Below, piece after piece: positions 33,677 through 44,461 of a stretch of DNA of 64,000 bases (the first letter of the stretch is position 1; each line of letters opens with the position of its first letter). Position numbers and translations under genes: made by a program. The stretch is taken from NCBI GenBank assembly GCA_032717465.1, contig CM064667.1, positions 4,040,589 to 4,104,588 on the forward strand. The letters run 5' to 3'. Source of the stretch: Coenobita brevimanus (Eukaryota > Arthropoda > Malacostraca > Decapoda > Coenobitidae). The notes under the pieces were generated by a model. It was not told the DNA's origin, searched no databases, and worked only from the letters and a program-made list of their open reading frames with translations.

Positions 33677-36600
33677 ATCAATCAATCAATCATTTCCTGT
33701 GGCACCCTCGGGGATGCATAGGGCCTCGATGAACTCACACCACCACATCCTATCTTGTGCTAACCTCTCAAGATCTCCCCATCACTCATCTCCAGCTTCC
33801 CGTCTCATTGTCCTCACCCACGTCTCTTTTGGCCTTCCTCTACCTCTCCTACCAAGTGCCACCCACCCTGGTGTACCTCGTACTATTCCCTGTCTCCTAT
33901 ACACATGTCCTAGCCACTTCCATCGTGAGAACCTAACATATTCATCGACCGGCTGCACTCCCGTTATTTCTCTAATTCTACTATTTGGTATCCTTTCCCA
34001 CCACTTAACTCCTAATATTCTTCTAAGTGCTTTGTTTTCAAACACCAAGAATTTATTTTCCATAGTCACTGTGCTGTACCAAGACTCATCTCCATAAATT
34101 AAGATACTCCTAACCATTACCTTATAAAGTTTGATTTTTGTATGCACAGAAAAATTGTTATTATTCCAAATATTTTTAAGCATTCCCATTGCCTGATTAG
34201 CCTTCTTTAACCTTTCCTCGAATTCAAAGTTCAAAGAACCATCCTTGGCTAAATAAGTACCTAAATATTTAAACCTATCAACTTGCTTTACAACCATACC
34301 TCCAATTACACATTCCTGCGCATTTTCCATATTCATATTGATTATTTCAGTTTTTCCACAATTAATAAACAAACCCACCTTGGGACCTTCATTCACCAAA
34401 CAGTCCAACACTCTCTGCATTTCTTCTGGCCCATCACAAATCAAAACTATATCATCTGCATAATCTAAATCCAAAAGTTTCCTGTTCTCTCCCCAAAGTA
34501 TACCTGCACCGGTTTCTGTTCCAACGCGTTTCATAATGTAATCAATGACCAATATAAATAGTAAAGGCGATAGAACACCACCTTGAATTACTCCGGACTT
34601 GACTTCAAACGAATCACTCAGACAACCATCAACCATCACTTTACAAAATGTGTCCTCATGCATGTTCATAATGACCCTCACAAACTCCTCTGGTATTCCA
34701 TAATGTCTCATGATCTTCCTCATAGTCTCTCTCGAAACACTATCAAAAGCCTTTTCAAAATCAACAAAACAAAGACTTAACGGTACTCTCATTTCATTAA
34801 CTTGCTGCATCAAATGCCTAACTATAAAGATCTGATCATTGCAACCACGTCCCTTTCTAAAACCAGCCTGTTTATCCCTCAGAATACTCTCAACCACCGG
34901 CTCCAACCTATTTAACAACACTCTACTGAAAACTTTCAAAGCTATCGGTGACAAAGAGATTCCCCTCCAATTACCACATTCACTCAGGTCTCCCTTCTTC
35001 GGAACTTTAACAATTACACCATTCTTCCAAACTGATGGTAGTAACCCCGTCACCCATATCTTATTGAATAGCTTGGTCAAGATCATTATTAATCTATCCC
35101 CCTCCACTTTAAACATTTCCGGAAATAAACCATCCTCCCCTGGTGCCTTATTATTCTTTAACTGTTTTACTGCTTTCTCCACTTCTGCAAGCCTCAACTC
35201 TCCTGTTTCTATATTTAAATCTTCCTGAGCAGACGGTATATCCTCTTCTGGTGGTATTGGTCTATTAAGAACTGTCTCAAAATGCTCTTTCCATCTATTT
35301 TTAATATCTCCATCTTTGGTCAATAAATTTCCTTCCCTGTTTCTAACTGGTATTTCCTTGCGTTTACCTGCATTACCACTCAGTTCTCTAATCGATTCAT
35401 ATGCTATTCTTTGACTCTGTCCATCATTTTTGTTTATTAAGATTTCAGTCTCTGCAACCTTTTCATCCACACATCTTCTTTAATCTCTCCAAGCTAACCT
35501 TCTTACTTCTGAATTCAAACTCCAGTACGCAGCTCTTGCTAATTCAATCTCTCGTTCATCAACGCATTGCATCTCACTCCTCAATTTAGCCTCACCTCAC
35601 TTTTTTATCATATCCCACGTTTCCTCTGATATCCATTTCTTTCTCCTGAATCTATGTCTCCTTCCAATCGTACATTCAGCAGTCTCATGCAAAATTTTGT
35701 TCACATCCTCCCACATCTCATCTACACTTCTCTCCCCCTCTTCCAACGTTTCCAACACCAAAAACCTATTTCTGCATTCTAATCTGAATTCCTCCTTTTC
35801 TTCTCCTTCCCTTCTAAGCTTAACAATATCGTATCTACCAACACCAGATTTTTCCTTCTTCTGATTTTTAAGTTTAAACCTTATTTTTGCAATGCTGAGT
35901 TGATGGTCACTACCAATATCCGCTCCCCGTTTAACATGAACATCTAGCAGAGAACTTCTATGCCTCCTACTGATAGCGATGTGATCAATCTGATTTTTAT
36001 ATTTTCCACACGGCGACACCCAAGTTGTCTTGTGTATATTGAAATGCTGAAAGAGTGTGCCCCCGATGACTAAGTCATTTGCTAGACAGAAGCTTCCAAA
36101 CCTCACTCCGTTTTCACTCATCCTACTACCAACTCCCATCTTACCCATACATGCCTCAAATCCCTCATTTGAACAGTCCATTACTGCATTAAAGTCTCCA
36201 ACGCAGATCAAAACATCATGTCTAGGTACCCTTCCTACTCCTTCTTGCAACTTTTCATAAAATGTGTCTTTCCTTTCATCGAGTGCATCATTAGTAGGTG
36301 CATAACACACAAACAGACTGATGTTGCCATGATTTGATTTAAACCGTGCGTATAACAATCGCTCATCTATAGGATCCCACTCACATAAAGCCTTATTTGC
36401 CTTACAACCCAGCAACAATCCTACTCCCTGATAATGCATTCCGTCCTGTCGGCCAGATATCAATAAACGTATACCATCCTCCAAATCCAACTTATCGACT
36501 CCAGTTAATCTAGTTTCTGTCAGAGCACAAGTATCAAGTCCGTAATTTTGAAAAACCTTCACTAACTCATCGATTTTACCGTCATGATTTAGCGTTCTCA

Positions 36601-36914
36601 CATTCCAGTTACCAATTTCAATTGTATTTTTTGCATTAACAAAGGAATTAGATTGTAATTGAGGCAACCGTGAGATTCTTAGCACCCCCTGCCCATTTAA
36701 GGGCTGCACGGGACTGGGGGCCATTATTGTTCTTTCAGAGTCCATCAAGGTTTCTTTGACTAACTTCCTGAACACCTCGCCATTGTGTTGCAGTCGCAGT
36801 AGGCAGCTAACTTACCTGATTGCCCACACCCGAAAGACCCAGCTATGCTGTAGCCAGTCACGTGCCGGCATGCTTCCCAACCATTTCACTCTCAAGGAGT
36901 TCCTCTGCCTGAGA
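33673..36914 (-). mobile_element. RTE-like non-LTR retrotransposon, near full length
   Basis: Minus-strand element ending in a (TGAT)n tail (33673-33694 on plus as ATCA repeats), the short-repeat tail typical of RTE-type elements. It encodes an AP-type endonuclease followed by RT in one frame broken by stop codons. The 5' leader (36776-36914) abuts the start of another non-LTR element on the opposite strand. Confidence 0.82.
33690..36775 (-). pseudogene. RTE-like endonuclease-reverse transcriptase with stop codons
   Basis: Endonuclease part (36775-35597): IGNWNVRTLNHDGKIDEL, ALTETRLTG, VGDFNAVMD, IDHIAISRR and GSDHQLSI are the usual AP-endonuclease motifs. RT part (to ~33690): KAPGEDGLFPEMFK, GFRKGRGCNDQIFIVRHL, FVDFEKAFDSV, GVIQGGVLSPLLF, active site DYADDIVLI (~34450), YLGTYLAKDGS, and a C-terminal RWKWLGHVYRR/GRGRPKETW block. 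In-frame stops: TGA at 35597-35599, TAA at 35480-35482, TGA near 33782; otherwise the frame is preserved to IPEGATGND and a terminal stop near 33690. Similar proteins are often annotated as 'craniofacial development protein 2-like' in animal genomes. Recently active but dead here. Confidence 0.85.
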
Positions 36915-39663
36915 AGGTGTGGCCTTGTTAGTGAGTCCGGAAGTACAGCAGTGTGTGATTGAATGGAAGGAGGTGTCATCGGGACTGATGTGGGTGAAAG
37001 CGAAATTTGAACGTGAGTTGTAGGTGTTTGTGAGTGCATATGGGCCTGGTAGTGAAAGGGATGAAGAAGAGAGGGAGTCTTTTTGGAATGATGTTGATGA
37101 GTGTCTGCAGAGTTTTGGAGCGAATGTGAATGTGGTAATGATGGGAGATCTGAATGCTAGAGTGGAAAATGTAGCAGTTGAAGGTGTAGTTGGTATGCAT
37201 GGTGTGCCTGGAAGAAATGAAAATGGGGAACGAATGACAGCGATGTGTGTTGAGAGAGAGATGGTGATTGGAAATACGCCGTTTAAGAAGAAAGATATTT
37301 ATAAGTGTACATGGGTGAGACAGGAGGGTGGAAGGGTTGTTAATAGAGCTTTGATGGACTATGTGGTTGTGTCTAGGAATGTAATAGGAAGATTGTTGGA
37401 TGTGAGAGTTCTGAGAGGGGAGGGTGGAGGTATGTCTGACCACTACCTGGTGGAGGGAAAGTTAAGAGTAGGTAAGAGATGGGTGAGAGCTAGGAGGGTT
37501 AGATGTGGCAGGGAGGTTTTGAAAGTGAGTGAGTTGGATAAAAGAGAGAAAAGGATAGAGTATCAGGAGAAATTGAAAGATGAGTGGAACGCAGTGAAAG
37601 ATCGAGAAAATGGCAGTGTGGAGGAGGAATGGCAATTATTTAAGAGTGCTGTGGTGGGGCATGCAGAAGAGGTGTGTGGTGTGAGACGTGTGGGTGGTGG
37701 TGTAAGAAAAGGAAGTGAATGGTGGTGCGAGGAAGTAAGTATGGCTGTGGCTGAGAAGAGACGAGCATATGAAGTGTGGCTGCAGAGGAAGGATGAGATG
37801 TCATATGAAAGGTATTAGGAAAAGAGGACTAGGGCGAGAAGGGCTGTGCGTGATGCTAAAGTGGCAGCAGATGAGAGGTGGGGTAGGCGGCTGACAGAGA
37901 ATTTTCAGCAGAATAAGAAAATGTTTTGGAAGGTGAAAAGGGTGCGAAAGGGAGAGTCTGGGAAGGAAGAACGAGTAAAAGCAGAGGATGGAAGGATATT
38001 AATTGAGATGGATGCAGTAAGGAAGAGATGGGCAGAGTATTTTGAAAGATTGTTAAATGTAGAGGAGGAAAGGGTGGCTGAGATTGTGGCGGATGGAAGG
38101 ATGCAAGGAATAAATGTGTTGGGAGAGTTGAATGATTCTTTGATCACGAAGGAGGAAGTGGAGAAGGCAGTAAAGGAGATGAGAACAGGGAAAGCTGCAG
38201 GTATGGATGGGTGTGCTGTGGAATGCCTGAAGGGTGGTGTAGTGACTATTGTTGACTGGTTAGTAAGATTGTTGAATGTGTGCATTGTGAAAGGTATGGT
38301 GACAATTGACTGGGCAAGTGCTTGTGTGGTCCCGTTGTATAAAGGCAAGGGTGATAAGTATGAATGTACTAGTTTTAGGGATATAAGTCTGTTGAGTGTT
38401 GTAGGTAAGGTGTATGGTAGAGTGTTAATTATGAGAGTTAGAGAGGGTACAGAGGGAGTGATTGGTGATGAGCAGTGTGGCTTTAGGAGAGGGAGGGGAT
38501 GCGCGGATCAGGTGTTTGTGGTGAGACAAGTGTGTGAAAAGTATTTACCGAATGGCAAGGATGTGTTTTGGGCATTTATGGATTTAGAGAAAGCGTATGA
38601 TAGAATTGATAGGAAGGCTTTGTGGACTGTTTTAAGATTGTATGGACTTGATGGTAGGTTAGTAAAAGGGGTGAAAAGTTTTTATGTAAATAGTAGGGCG
38701 TGTGTAAGAGTGGGAAATGCTGTGAGTGATTGGTTTCCTGTGAGAGTGGGGCTGCGACAGGGATGTGTGATGTCGCCTTGGTTGTTTAATATTTACATGG
38801 ATGGTGTTGTAAGGGAGGTGAATGCAAGAGTTTTAGGTGGAGGTCTGAGTCTGGTGAATGTTGATGGTGGAGAGTGGAATCTGAAGCAGCTGCTGTTTGC
38901 AGATGATACTGCACTGGTGGCTGATTCAGAGGAGAGATTGAGACAGTTGGTAGAGGAGTTTGGAAGGGTGTGTGAAAGGAGGAAATTGAAAGTAAATGAG
39001 AATAAGAGTAAAGTGATGAAGTGTACGAGGTTGGTAGATGGTAGGGAGATGATTATAGTTTTGAATGGCGAGTTGCTTGAGGAGGTAGGGTATTTTAAAT
39101 ATCTTGGGTCACATGTTGCTGTGGATGGAAGAATAGATGCAGAAGTGAAGTTTAGAATAAATGAAGTAGGAAAGGTGCTGGGAGGAATGAAAAAAGTGTT
39201 TAGATGTCGTTCGCTTAGAATGGATGTAAAGAGAAGGCTGTATGAGGGTGTTGTGGTACCGACTGCATTACATGGGGTTGAAACACGGAATATGGGTGTA
39301 GCAGAGAGGAAAAGTTTGAATGTAATGGAGATGAGGTGTCGGAGGAGTATGTGTGGAGTGATGCTTATGGATCGAGTGCGAAATGATGAAGTGTGAAGGA
39401 GAACTGGAGTTGTTTGGGAGATGGCTGGTAGAGTTGACCAGAGGGTGTTGCGATGGTTTGGACATATGGAGAGATTGGATAATGAGCGATTGGTGAAAAA
39501 GATAACTAGATCTGATGTATGAGGTGTAATGCTGAGAGGAAGACTACGAATAGGATGGATGGAGAGTGTGAATAGAGCACTGGATGCTAGAGGGATGTCT
39601 GTTGAGCAAGGAAGAGTGGTTGTGCATGACAGAAATAAATGGAGAGAAATTGTGAATGAATAA
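36915..39663 (+). pseudogene. Endonuclease-RT of second non-LTR element
   Basis: Endonuclease C-terminal half: VFVSAYGPGSERDEEER, MMGDLNARVENV, ALMDYVVVSR, GMSDHYLVEGK. RT: GKAAGMDGCAVECLK, GFRRGRGCADQVFVVRQV, FMDLEKAYDRIDR, GLRQGCVMSPWLFNIYMD, active site LLFADDTALVAD (~38897), YFKYLGSHV, and a C-terminal LRWFGHMERLD block near 39450. In-frame stops: TAG at 37021-37023, TAG at 37816-37818, TGA at 39394-39396, TGA near 39519; the frame ends KWREIVNE at ~39663. The first half of the endonuclease is missing. Inactive, with C-to-T type nonsense changes only, so once recently functional. Confidence 0.82.
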
Positions 39664-39966
39664 GTGATGATGCAGCCCTGAGGGGTATTCTCCTGCATTT
39701 GGTCTGATCAGCTAGTCAGGTTAGGTGCAGGTAAGGGGATGAGTCTGTTATGATGTGGCAGGGGTAAACCAGCTCTGCTGTCGGGCCCTTTTGCGGATGT
39801 CACTGATTGCATTGCGCAGTTGACTCTTGTGCGGTGCGGTGCGGTGAGGATCTGTCCGTTCTCCCCTTTGGGGTTAAGATGCGAATGAATGTGTTTGAAT
39901 GGATGAGTAAATGGGGAGTGTGTCGTCCTGTCTCGGCTACCTCCCTTTACTTGGGGGAAGCAACCT

Positions 39967-39968
<2 letters not shown>
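36915..39968 (+). mobile_element. Second non-LTR retrotransposon, 5'-truncated
   Basis: Plus-strand element beginning inside its endonuclease (EGVALLVSPEVQQ) right at the 5' end of the RTE-like element. It runs through RT to a 3' untranslated region ending TTGGGGGAAGCAACCTAGG just before (TA)n. GC use is G-rich on the coding strand (many GTG, AGG codons), unlike its neighbour. I do not assign a clade with confidence. Confidence 0.8.

Positions 39969-39969
<1 letters not shown>

Positions 39970-40000
<31 letters not shown>
39970..40000. repeat. (TA)n microsatellite
   Basis: About 15 TA dinucleotides at the 3' LTR end of the third Gmr1-like copy. Confidence 0.95.
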
Positions 40001-40004
<4 letters not shown>

Positions 40005-40776
40005 ATAATGTACACTTTAAGTGAGAATACTAAAAATCACTACTGTCCCGCAAAATTCCAGTTTCAAAACAAAAGAGTTAGGTAAAATTACAAGTTAAAG
40101 TTTAATGCTCAAACTAACAACAAAACATTAAGCACTCATAAGGATAAAGTAATGGCAAAAAACAGGTTAAATATGTGGTTAACTGCAATAGCCTCTATTA
40201 ACACGAAATTAGCAAGAGTAAATTTATCTAAGTCAGCCCTGATAAAATGAGAAAACCAGATAATACTCAGTGAATGCAAGATATATTCTTACAGATACAA
40301 AATATTATTAATAATGGCTGACACCCAAAACACATGAATCACAAAAACCTTACTAGGCCTAAGAATTAACACCTTATGCTACACAGTACAAGAAAAAAAA
40401 TGCAATAACACTTATACTTAAATTACACAACTGCTAGATGGTTGGAGACTTCCTGAGCACTCACAATAATAACAACTGTACAGGGAAGGACAGAGATGTG
40501 AACAAAATGAGGAGTAGATCTAAGTGGCAATTAATGCAGAGTCTGAGCTCATTATATAGGGGCCGGCAGAGCTTGATACAACTTGTAAGAAGGACGCGCA
40601 AATGAAGCCATAGGGGACAAAAGGTTGACAATCCTGCTCTGAACAACAGAAAGAACGACTTACCCTACTATAAGGGTAGAAGGGGGGAGTGAGGTAGAAC
40701 ACGCTCGTGATCAAACATGCAGCATACTGTACGTTAAAATTACACAAAGGATGATGAAATCATAGGCTATGTAACA
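40001..40776 (-). repeat. 3' LTR of Gmr1-like copy 3
   Basis: Matches the LTRs of copies 1 and 2; starts (minus strand) TGTTACATAGCC at 40776. The terminal TGTTACGGAACAGAG complement is lost at the TA junction. Confidence 0.9.
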
Positions 40777-40837
40777 CCTCCCCACAAAGAAAAAGAAATT
40801 TACAAAGGAAATTTCTTATTACTCTAAAACAATCCGT

Positions 40838-43756
40838 CTAAAGTCTAGATAAGCAATCTGCAATAACATTTTCTTTCCCCTTGACATGTTGTATGTCTAA
40901 TGAATACTCCTGAAGAAGTAGACTCCATCTTGTCAATCTCTGATTTTTATCTTTAAACTTACTAAGGAATTTCAGTGGGTTATGATCGGTATAAATGACT
41001 ATGGGGTCAAAACCAGAACACAAATAAAATGAAAAATGCTCTAAACCCAAAATCAAGGGCAAAAGCTCTTTCTCAATAGTTGAGTAGTTCTGTTGAGGTG
41101 GAGTGAACTTCTTACTGTAATAAGATACAGGGTGTTCAATACCCTGATCATCCTCTTGCAGCAAAACAGCCCCAGCTCCTGTATCACTTGCATCAACAGC
41201 CATCTTAAAAGGCTTAGCAAAATTTGGAGTAGCGAGCAGACTTAATAGAATAGCTTTAAGTTTCCTGAAAGAGGATTCACAGTTATCGGTCCAGACAAAT
41301 TTAACTCCCTTTTTCAGTAGGTCTGTAAGTGGTGATACAAGAATTGAAAAGTTAAGAACAAATCTCCTGTAATAACCTACCATTCCCAAAAATCTTTGTA
41401 GCTCTTTCCTACTTTTAGGTCTGGGAAGATCACTTGTAACCTGAACCCTAGCTCCTGGTGGTGCAACATGTCCATCACCAATTACGTACCCAAGGTACTG
41501 AACTTTAGCTTGACCAAACTCACACTTTGATAAATTAGCTACAAGATTAGCCTGAACCAAACACTCAAGAAATTTACTGACATGGCATAGGTGATCTTTC
41601 CAGTTGTCACTGAAGATTAATACATCATCAACATAAACAACACACCCTGCCAAACCCTCTATTACAACATTCATGAGCTTCTGAAAAGAGGCTGGTGCAT
41701 TCTTCATACCATATGGCATTACAGAACATGCAAAAGTCTTTCCTAGTGTTACAAAACATGAGATCTCCCTAGCACGTTCAGTCATAGGTACTTGCCAGAA
41801 TCTCTTTAACAAATCAAACTTACTTATATACCTAGCCTTTCCGATCTTGTCTATGCAATCTTCCACACGAGGGAGAGGGTAAGTGTCTGTTTTGGTTATC
41901 TGATTAACACGTCTGTAGTCAATGCAAAGCCGCTGTGACCCACCTGGCTCAGGGACTAGAGTGACAGGAGAACTCCACTCGCTCTGACAGGGCTCAATCA
42001 TCTTGCAGTCCAACAGGTAGCCAAGCTCCTTCTGGATGAGAGGAACTTTCACTGGGTTCACACGGTAAGGAGGCAATTTAATTGGCTTTGCGTCTCCAAC
42101 ATCGACATCATGCATCAACACACTGGTTCTTCCTGGAGTGGCACGGAACACTTGCGGGTACTCCTGCAGTAATGCCGAAAACTCCTGCCTTTCCTCGGGA
42201 GGTAGATGAGAAAGCTTAATCTGGAGATCATTCATGATATCAGGATTCTTCCACAAACTATCACTCAGGCTCATGCTGCATAGGAGAACTTCACTTGCAG
42301 ACTCGGGTGGAACAGCTACAGTGCAAACTGGGTTATTTTCGTCCCGCCTGTGATATAACTTTGGCATGTTGATGTGACAAAGTTGCTTGTTCTTTCTACG
42401 ATCTGGTGTGACGGTGACATAGTTGACATCACTGAGTTTCTTCTCCACGAAATAAGGACCACTAAACTTGGCTTGAAGAGGTTGCCCATGCATCGGTAGC
42501 AGAATCAAAACCTGATCTCCTGGCTGAAAGTGGCGTAACCTGGACTTCTTATCATACCAAGTCTTCATCTTCTCCTGAGCAGCTCCTAAATTCTCTCTCG
42601 CCAGCTGTAAAGCAGTGGACAGCCGTTCTTTGAACTTCATCACATACTCGAGCAGGTTGACGTCATCTTCCTCCGACAGCCAGCATTCCTTGAGTAGCTT
42701 AAGGGGTCCTCTTACTTCATGGCCAAACAGTAGTTCAAAAGGTGAGAAGCCCAGTGATTCATTTGGAGATTCTCTTGCAGCAAACACAACGAATGGAAGA
42801 CCTTTATCCCAGTCTTTCTGATGTTCCAAACAGTATTTAGTGAGCATCGATTTGAGTGTTTGATGATATCTCTCCAACGCTCCTTGGGTCTGGGGATGGT
42901 AAGCTGAAGACGTGATCTGGGTGATGCCCAAATCTTTCAGAGACTGCTTGAAAACATTTGACATGAAATTACTTCCCCGGTCTGACTGTACCTCCTTGGG
43001 CAGACCAAACTTTGTGAAGAACCCTAGCATTTCCTTAACCACGTTCATTGCTGAGATATTTCTAAGTGGAATGGCTTCAGGATGACGAGTAGCCATATCA
43101 ATCAGGGTCAACACATAAGAAAATCCTGAAGAAGTCTTAGGAAGAGGGCCCACAATATCTACCAACACACGGGTGAATGGCGCCTCAAAAGAAGGAATGG
43201 GAACTAGAGGTGCAACCTTTTCGGTCTGATTACACTTCCCCACAACTTGACAGGTGTGACAAGACTTACAATACCAGGAAACATCCCTGAAGATACCTGG
43301 CCAGTAGAAGTGTTTCAAAATGCGTGCCACAGTCTTCCTCACTCCAAGGTGTCCTGCAAAACTGGAATCATGAGCCACTCTAATGATATCCTGCCTACAT
43401 ACACGAGGGATGACAACTTGATGTACAACCTCCCATTCGCAGTCGGCTGATGCTGTTGGGGGTCTCCACTTCCTCATAAGTACTCCTGACTTTATAAAAT
43501 AACAAGTAGAAGCACCAGCTGACTCTTCCTCACTGCAAGCAGAGTTAGCTAGACCTTTCAACTCAGGGTCAGCAACCTGCAACTCAACCAACTCTTGATG
43601 AGACAAATTATCAACACTACGGGGTACTGCCTCATCTGTTGAGTGGTCCAAATTAGCAAGAAAAGTGTCAGCTAGGATAACATCATCATCGTCATTATCC
43701 TCTAAGTCACCAGTAACTTTAGACTTAGCCCTAGTGACAGCACATGCAGAGAACAC
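40838..43756 (-). CDS. Pol (integrase, RT, RNase H) of Gmr1-like copy 3
   Basis: 972 codons without a stop. Integrase: zinc-binding VAHDSSFAGHLG and CKSCHTC, core VDIVGPLP, QSDRGSNF, GALERYHQ. RT: LCIDYRRVN, MPYGMKNAPASFQ, YVDDVLIF (~41640). RNase H: MAVDASDTGAG (~41200) keeps the Asp that copy 1 has lost, then YTDHNPLKF and a terminal VIADCLSRL. The KGYW motif reads KRFW. The frame upstream is cut by a TAG at 43772-43774 where copies 1 and 2 have Gln. This is the best pol of the three copies and shows the integrase-before-RT order without deletions. Confidence 0.88.
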   Translation of the reverse strand: MFSACAVTRAKSKVTGDLEDNDDDDVILADTFLANLDHSTDEAVPRSVDNLSHQELVELQVADPELKGLANSACSEEESAGASTCYFIKSGVLMRKWRPPTASADCEWEVVHQVVIPRVCRQDIIRVAHDSSFAGHLGVRKTVARILKHFYWPGIFRDVSWYCKSCHTCQVVGKCNQTEKVAPLVPIPSFEAPFTRVLVDIVGPLPKTSSGFSYVLTLIDMATRHPEAIPLRNISAMNVVKEMLGFFTKFGLPKEVQSDRGSNFMSNVFKQSLKDLGITQITSSAYHPQTQGALERYHQTLKSMLTKYCLEHQKDWDKGLPFVVFAARESPNESLGFSPFELLFGHEVRGPLKLLKECWLSEEDDVNLLEYVMKFKERLSTALQLARENLGAAQEKMKTWYDKKSRLRHFQPGDQVLILLPMHGQPLQAKFSGPYFVEKKLSDVNYVTVTPDRRKNKQLCHINMPKLYHRRDENNPVCTVAVPPESASEVLLCSMSLSDSLWKNPDIMNDLQIKLSHLPPEERQEFSALLQEYPQVFRATPGRTSVLMHDVDVGDAKPIKLPPYRVNPVKVPLIQKELGYLLDCKMIEPCQSEWSSPVTLVPEPGGSQRLCIDYRRVNQITKTDTYPLPRVEDCIDKIGKARYISKFDLLKRFWQVPMTERAREISCFVTLGKTFACSVMPYGMKNAPASFQKLMNVVIEGLAGCVVYVDDVLIFSDNWKDHLCHVSKFLECLVQANLVANLSKCEFGQAKVQYLGYVIGDGHVAPPGARVQVTSDLPRPKSRKELQRFLGMVGYYRRFVLNFSILVSPLTDLLKKGVKFVWTDNCESSFRKLKAILLSLLATPNFAKPFKMAVDASDTGAGAVLLQEDDQGIEHPVSYYSKKFTPPQQNYSTIEKELLPLILGLEHFSFYLCSGFDPIVIYTDHNPLKFLSKFKDKNQRLTRWSLLLQEYSLDIQHVKGKENVIADCLSRL

Positions 43757-44461
43757 ATCAGGGACATCACAATCCTAGGTCGCAGCTACTGGCTCACTAG
43801 ACAACTGAGGAGCTGGACACACTTGACTTCCACCAATATCATTTCCAAGTAAGAAAGTTACACCTGACATTGGGAGTGTCTCAACCAACCCAACCATAAC
43901 AGAACCATTAACAAAACCAGACTCTAAATTCACTCTGCACAGAGGGACAGAGAAGTAATTATTCCCTGCACCTTGTAAGATTACAGTTTCATCAGAGGAA
44001 TTAACATTAGAGCCTATAACATTGGTCAGCATAAGGGATTGGCAAGCACCTGTATCACGATATATTTTAACTGATTTCCTGTCATTACTGTCCAGAGGAC
44101 TGACAAAACCATCAGACAGGAAATTAGCACATGAACTCTTGAGAGTGTCACCCACGTTACTGCTCAAAAGAGGAGCTTCATCATGAGAATTTAATTTACC
44201 CCTCAAAGCAGGTTCAGTTAACTCAGTTAAAGAATTCTGGGAATTCTCAAGGGTGGACACTAGACCAATTGACTGAATATTTAAAGACTCCTTTTTGTTT
44301 ACCTCACGCTGTGTCCTGAAACATTTCTCCATAGTATGACCAAGCTTACTACAATAAGTACATTTACTTTTCTGAAATCTAGAGGTGAAGCTGGTATTTA
44401 CTTCCTGAGAAACATCATCTTTATTCTCTTTCCTGTTACCTGTACTCTGAGTAGAGGCAAC
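43757..44461 (-). pseudogene. Gag C terminus and protease of Gmr1-like copy 3
   Basis: Contains the CCHC knuckle CTYCSKLGHTMEKCF and protease DTGACQS, then the stop TAG at 43772-43774. Upstream, gag begins abruptly at VASTQSTGNRKENKDD (44461); the SAP-like and SCAN-like parts are gone. The frame continues beyond 44461 into minus-strand translation of the LTR array (TIDRLYLNTLGA units), giving a 346-codon chimeric ORF (43775-44815) that is an accident of the junction. Confidence 0.82.

Larger units (their letters stand above)
40001..44461 (-). mobile_element. Gmr1-like Ty3/gypsy element, copy 3, truncated
   Basis: Minus-strand copy retaining its 3' LTR (40001-40776), pol and the second half of gag. 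The last ~15 bases of the LTR are missing where it meets (TA)n. The 5' LTR and the gag N terminus are absent: at 44461 gag sequence is joined directly to the hairpin array of a B-type LTR. RNase H and RT are better preserved here than in copy 1. Confidence 0.9.

Noticed and set aside
38793..39698. Minus-strand ORF opposite the second non-LTR RT
   Set aside because: Shadow of the plus-strand RT, which has the FADD active site.
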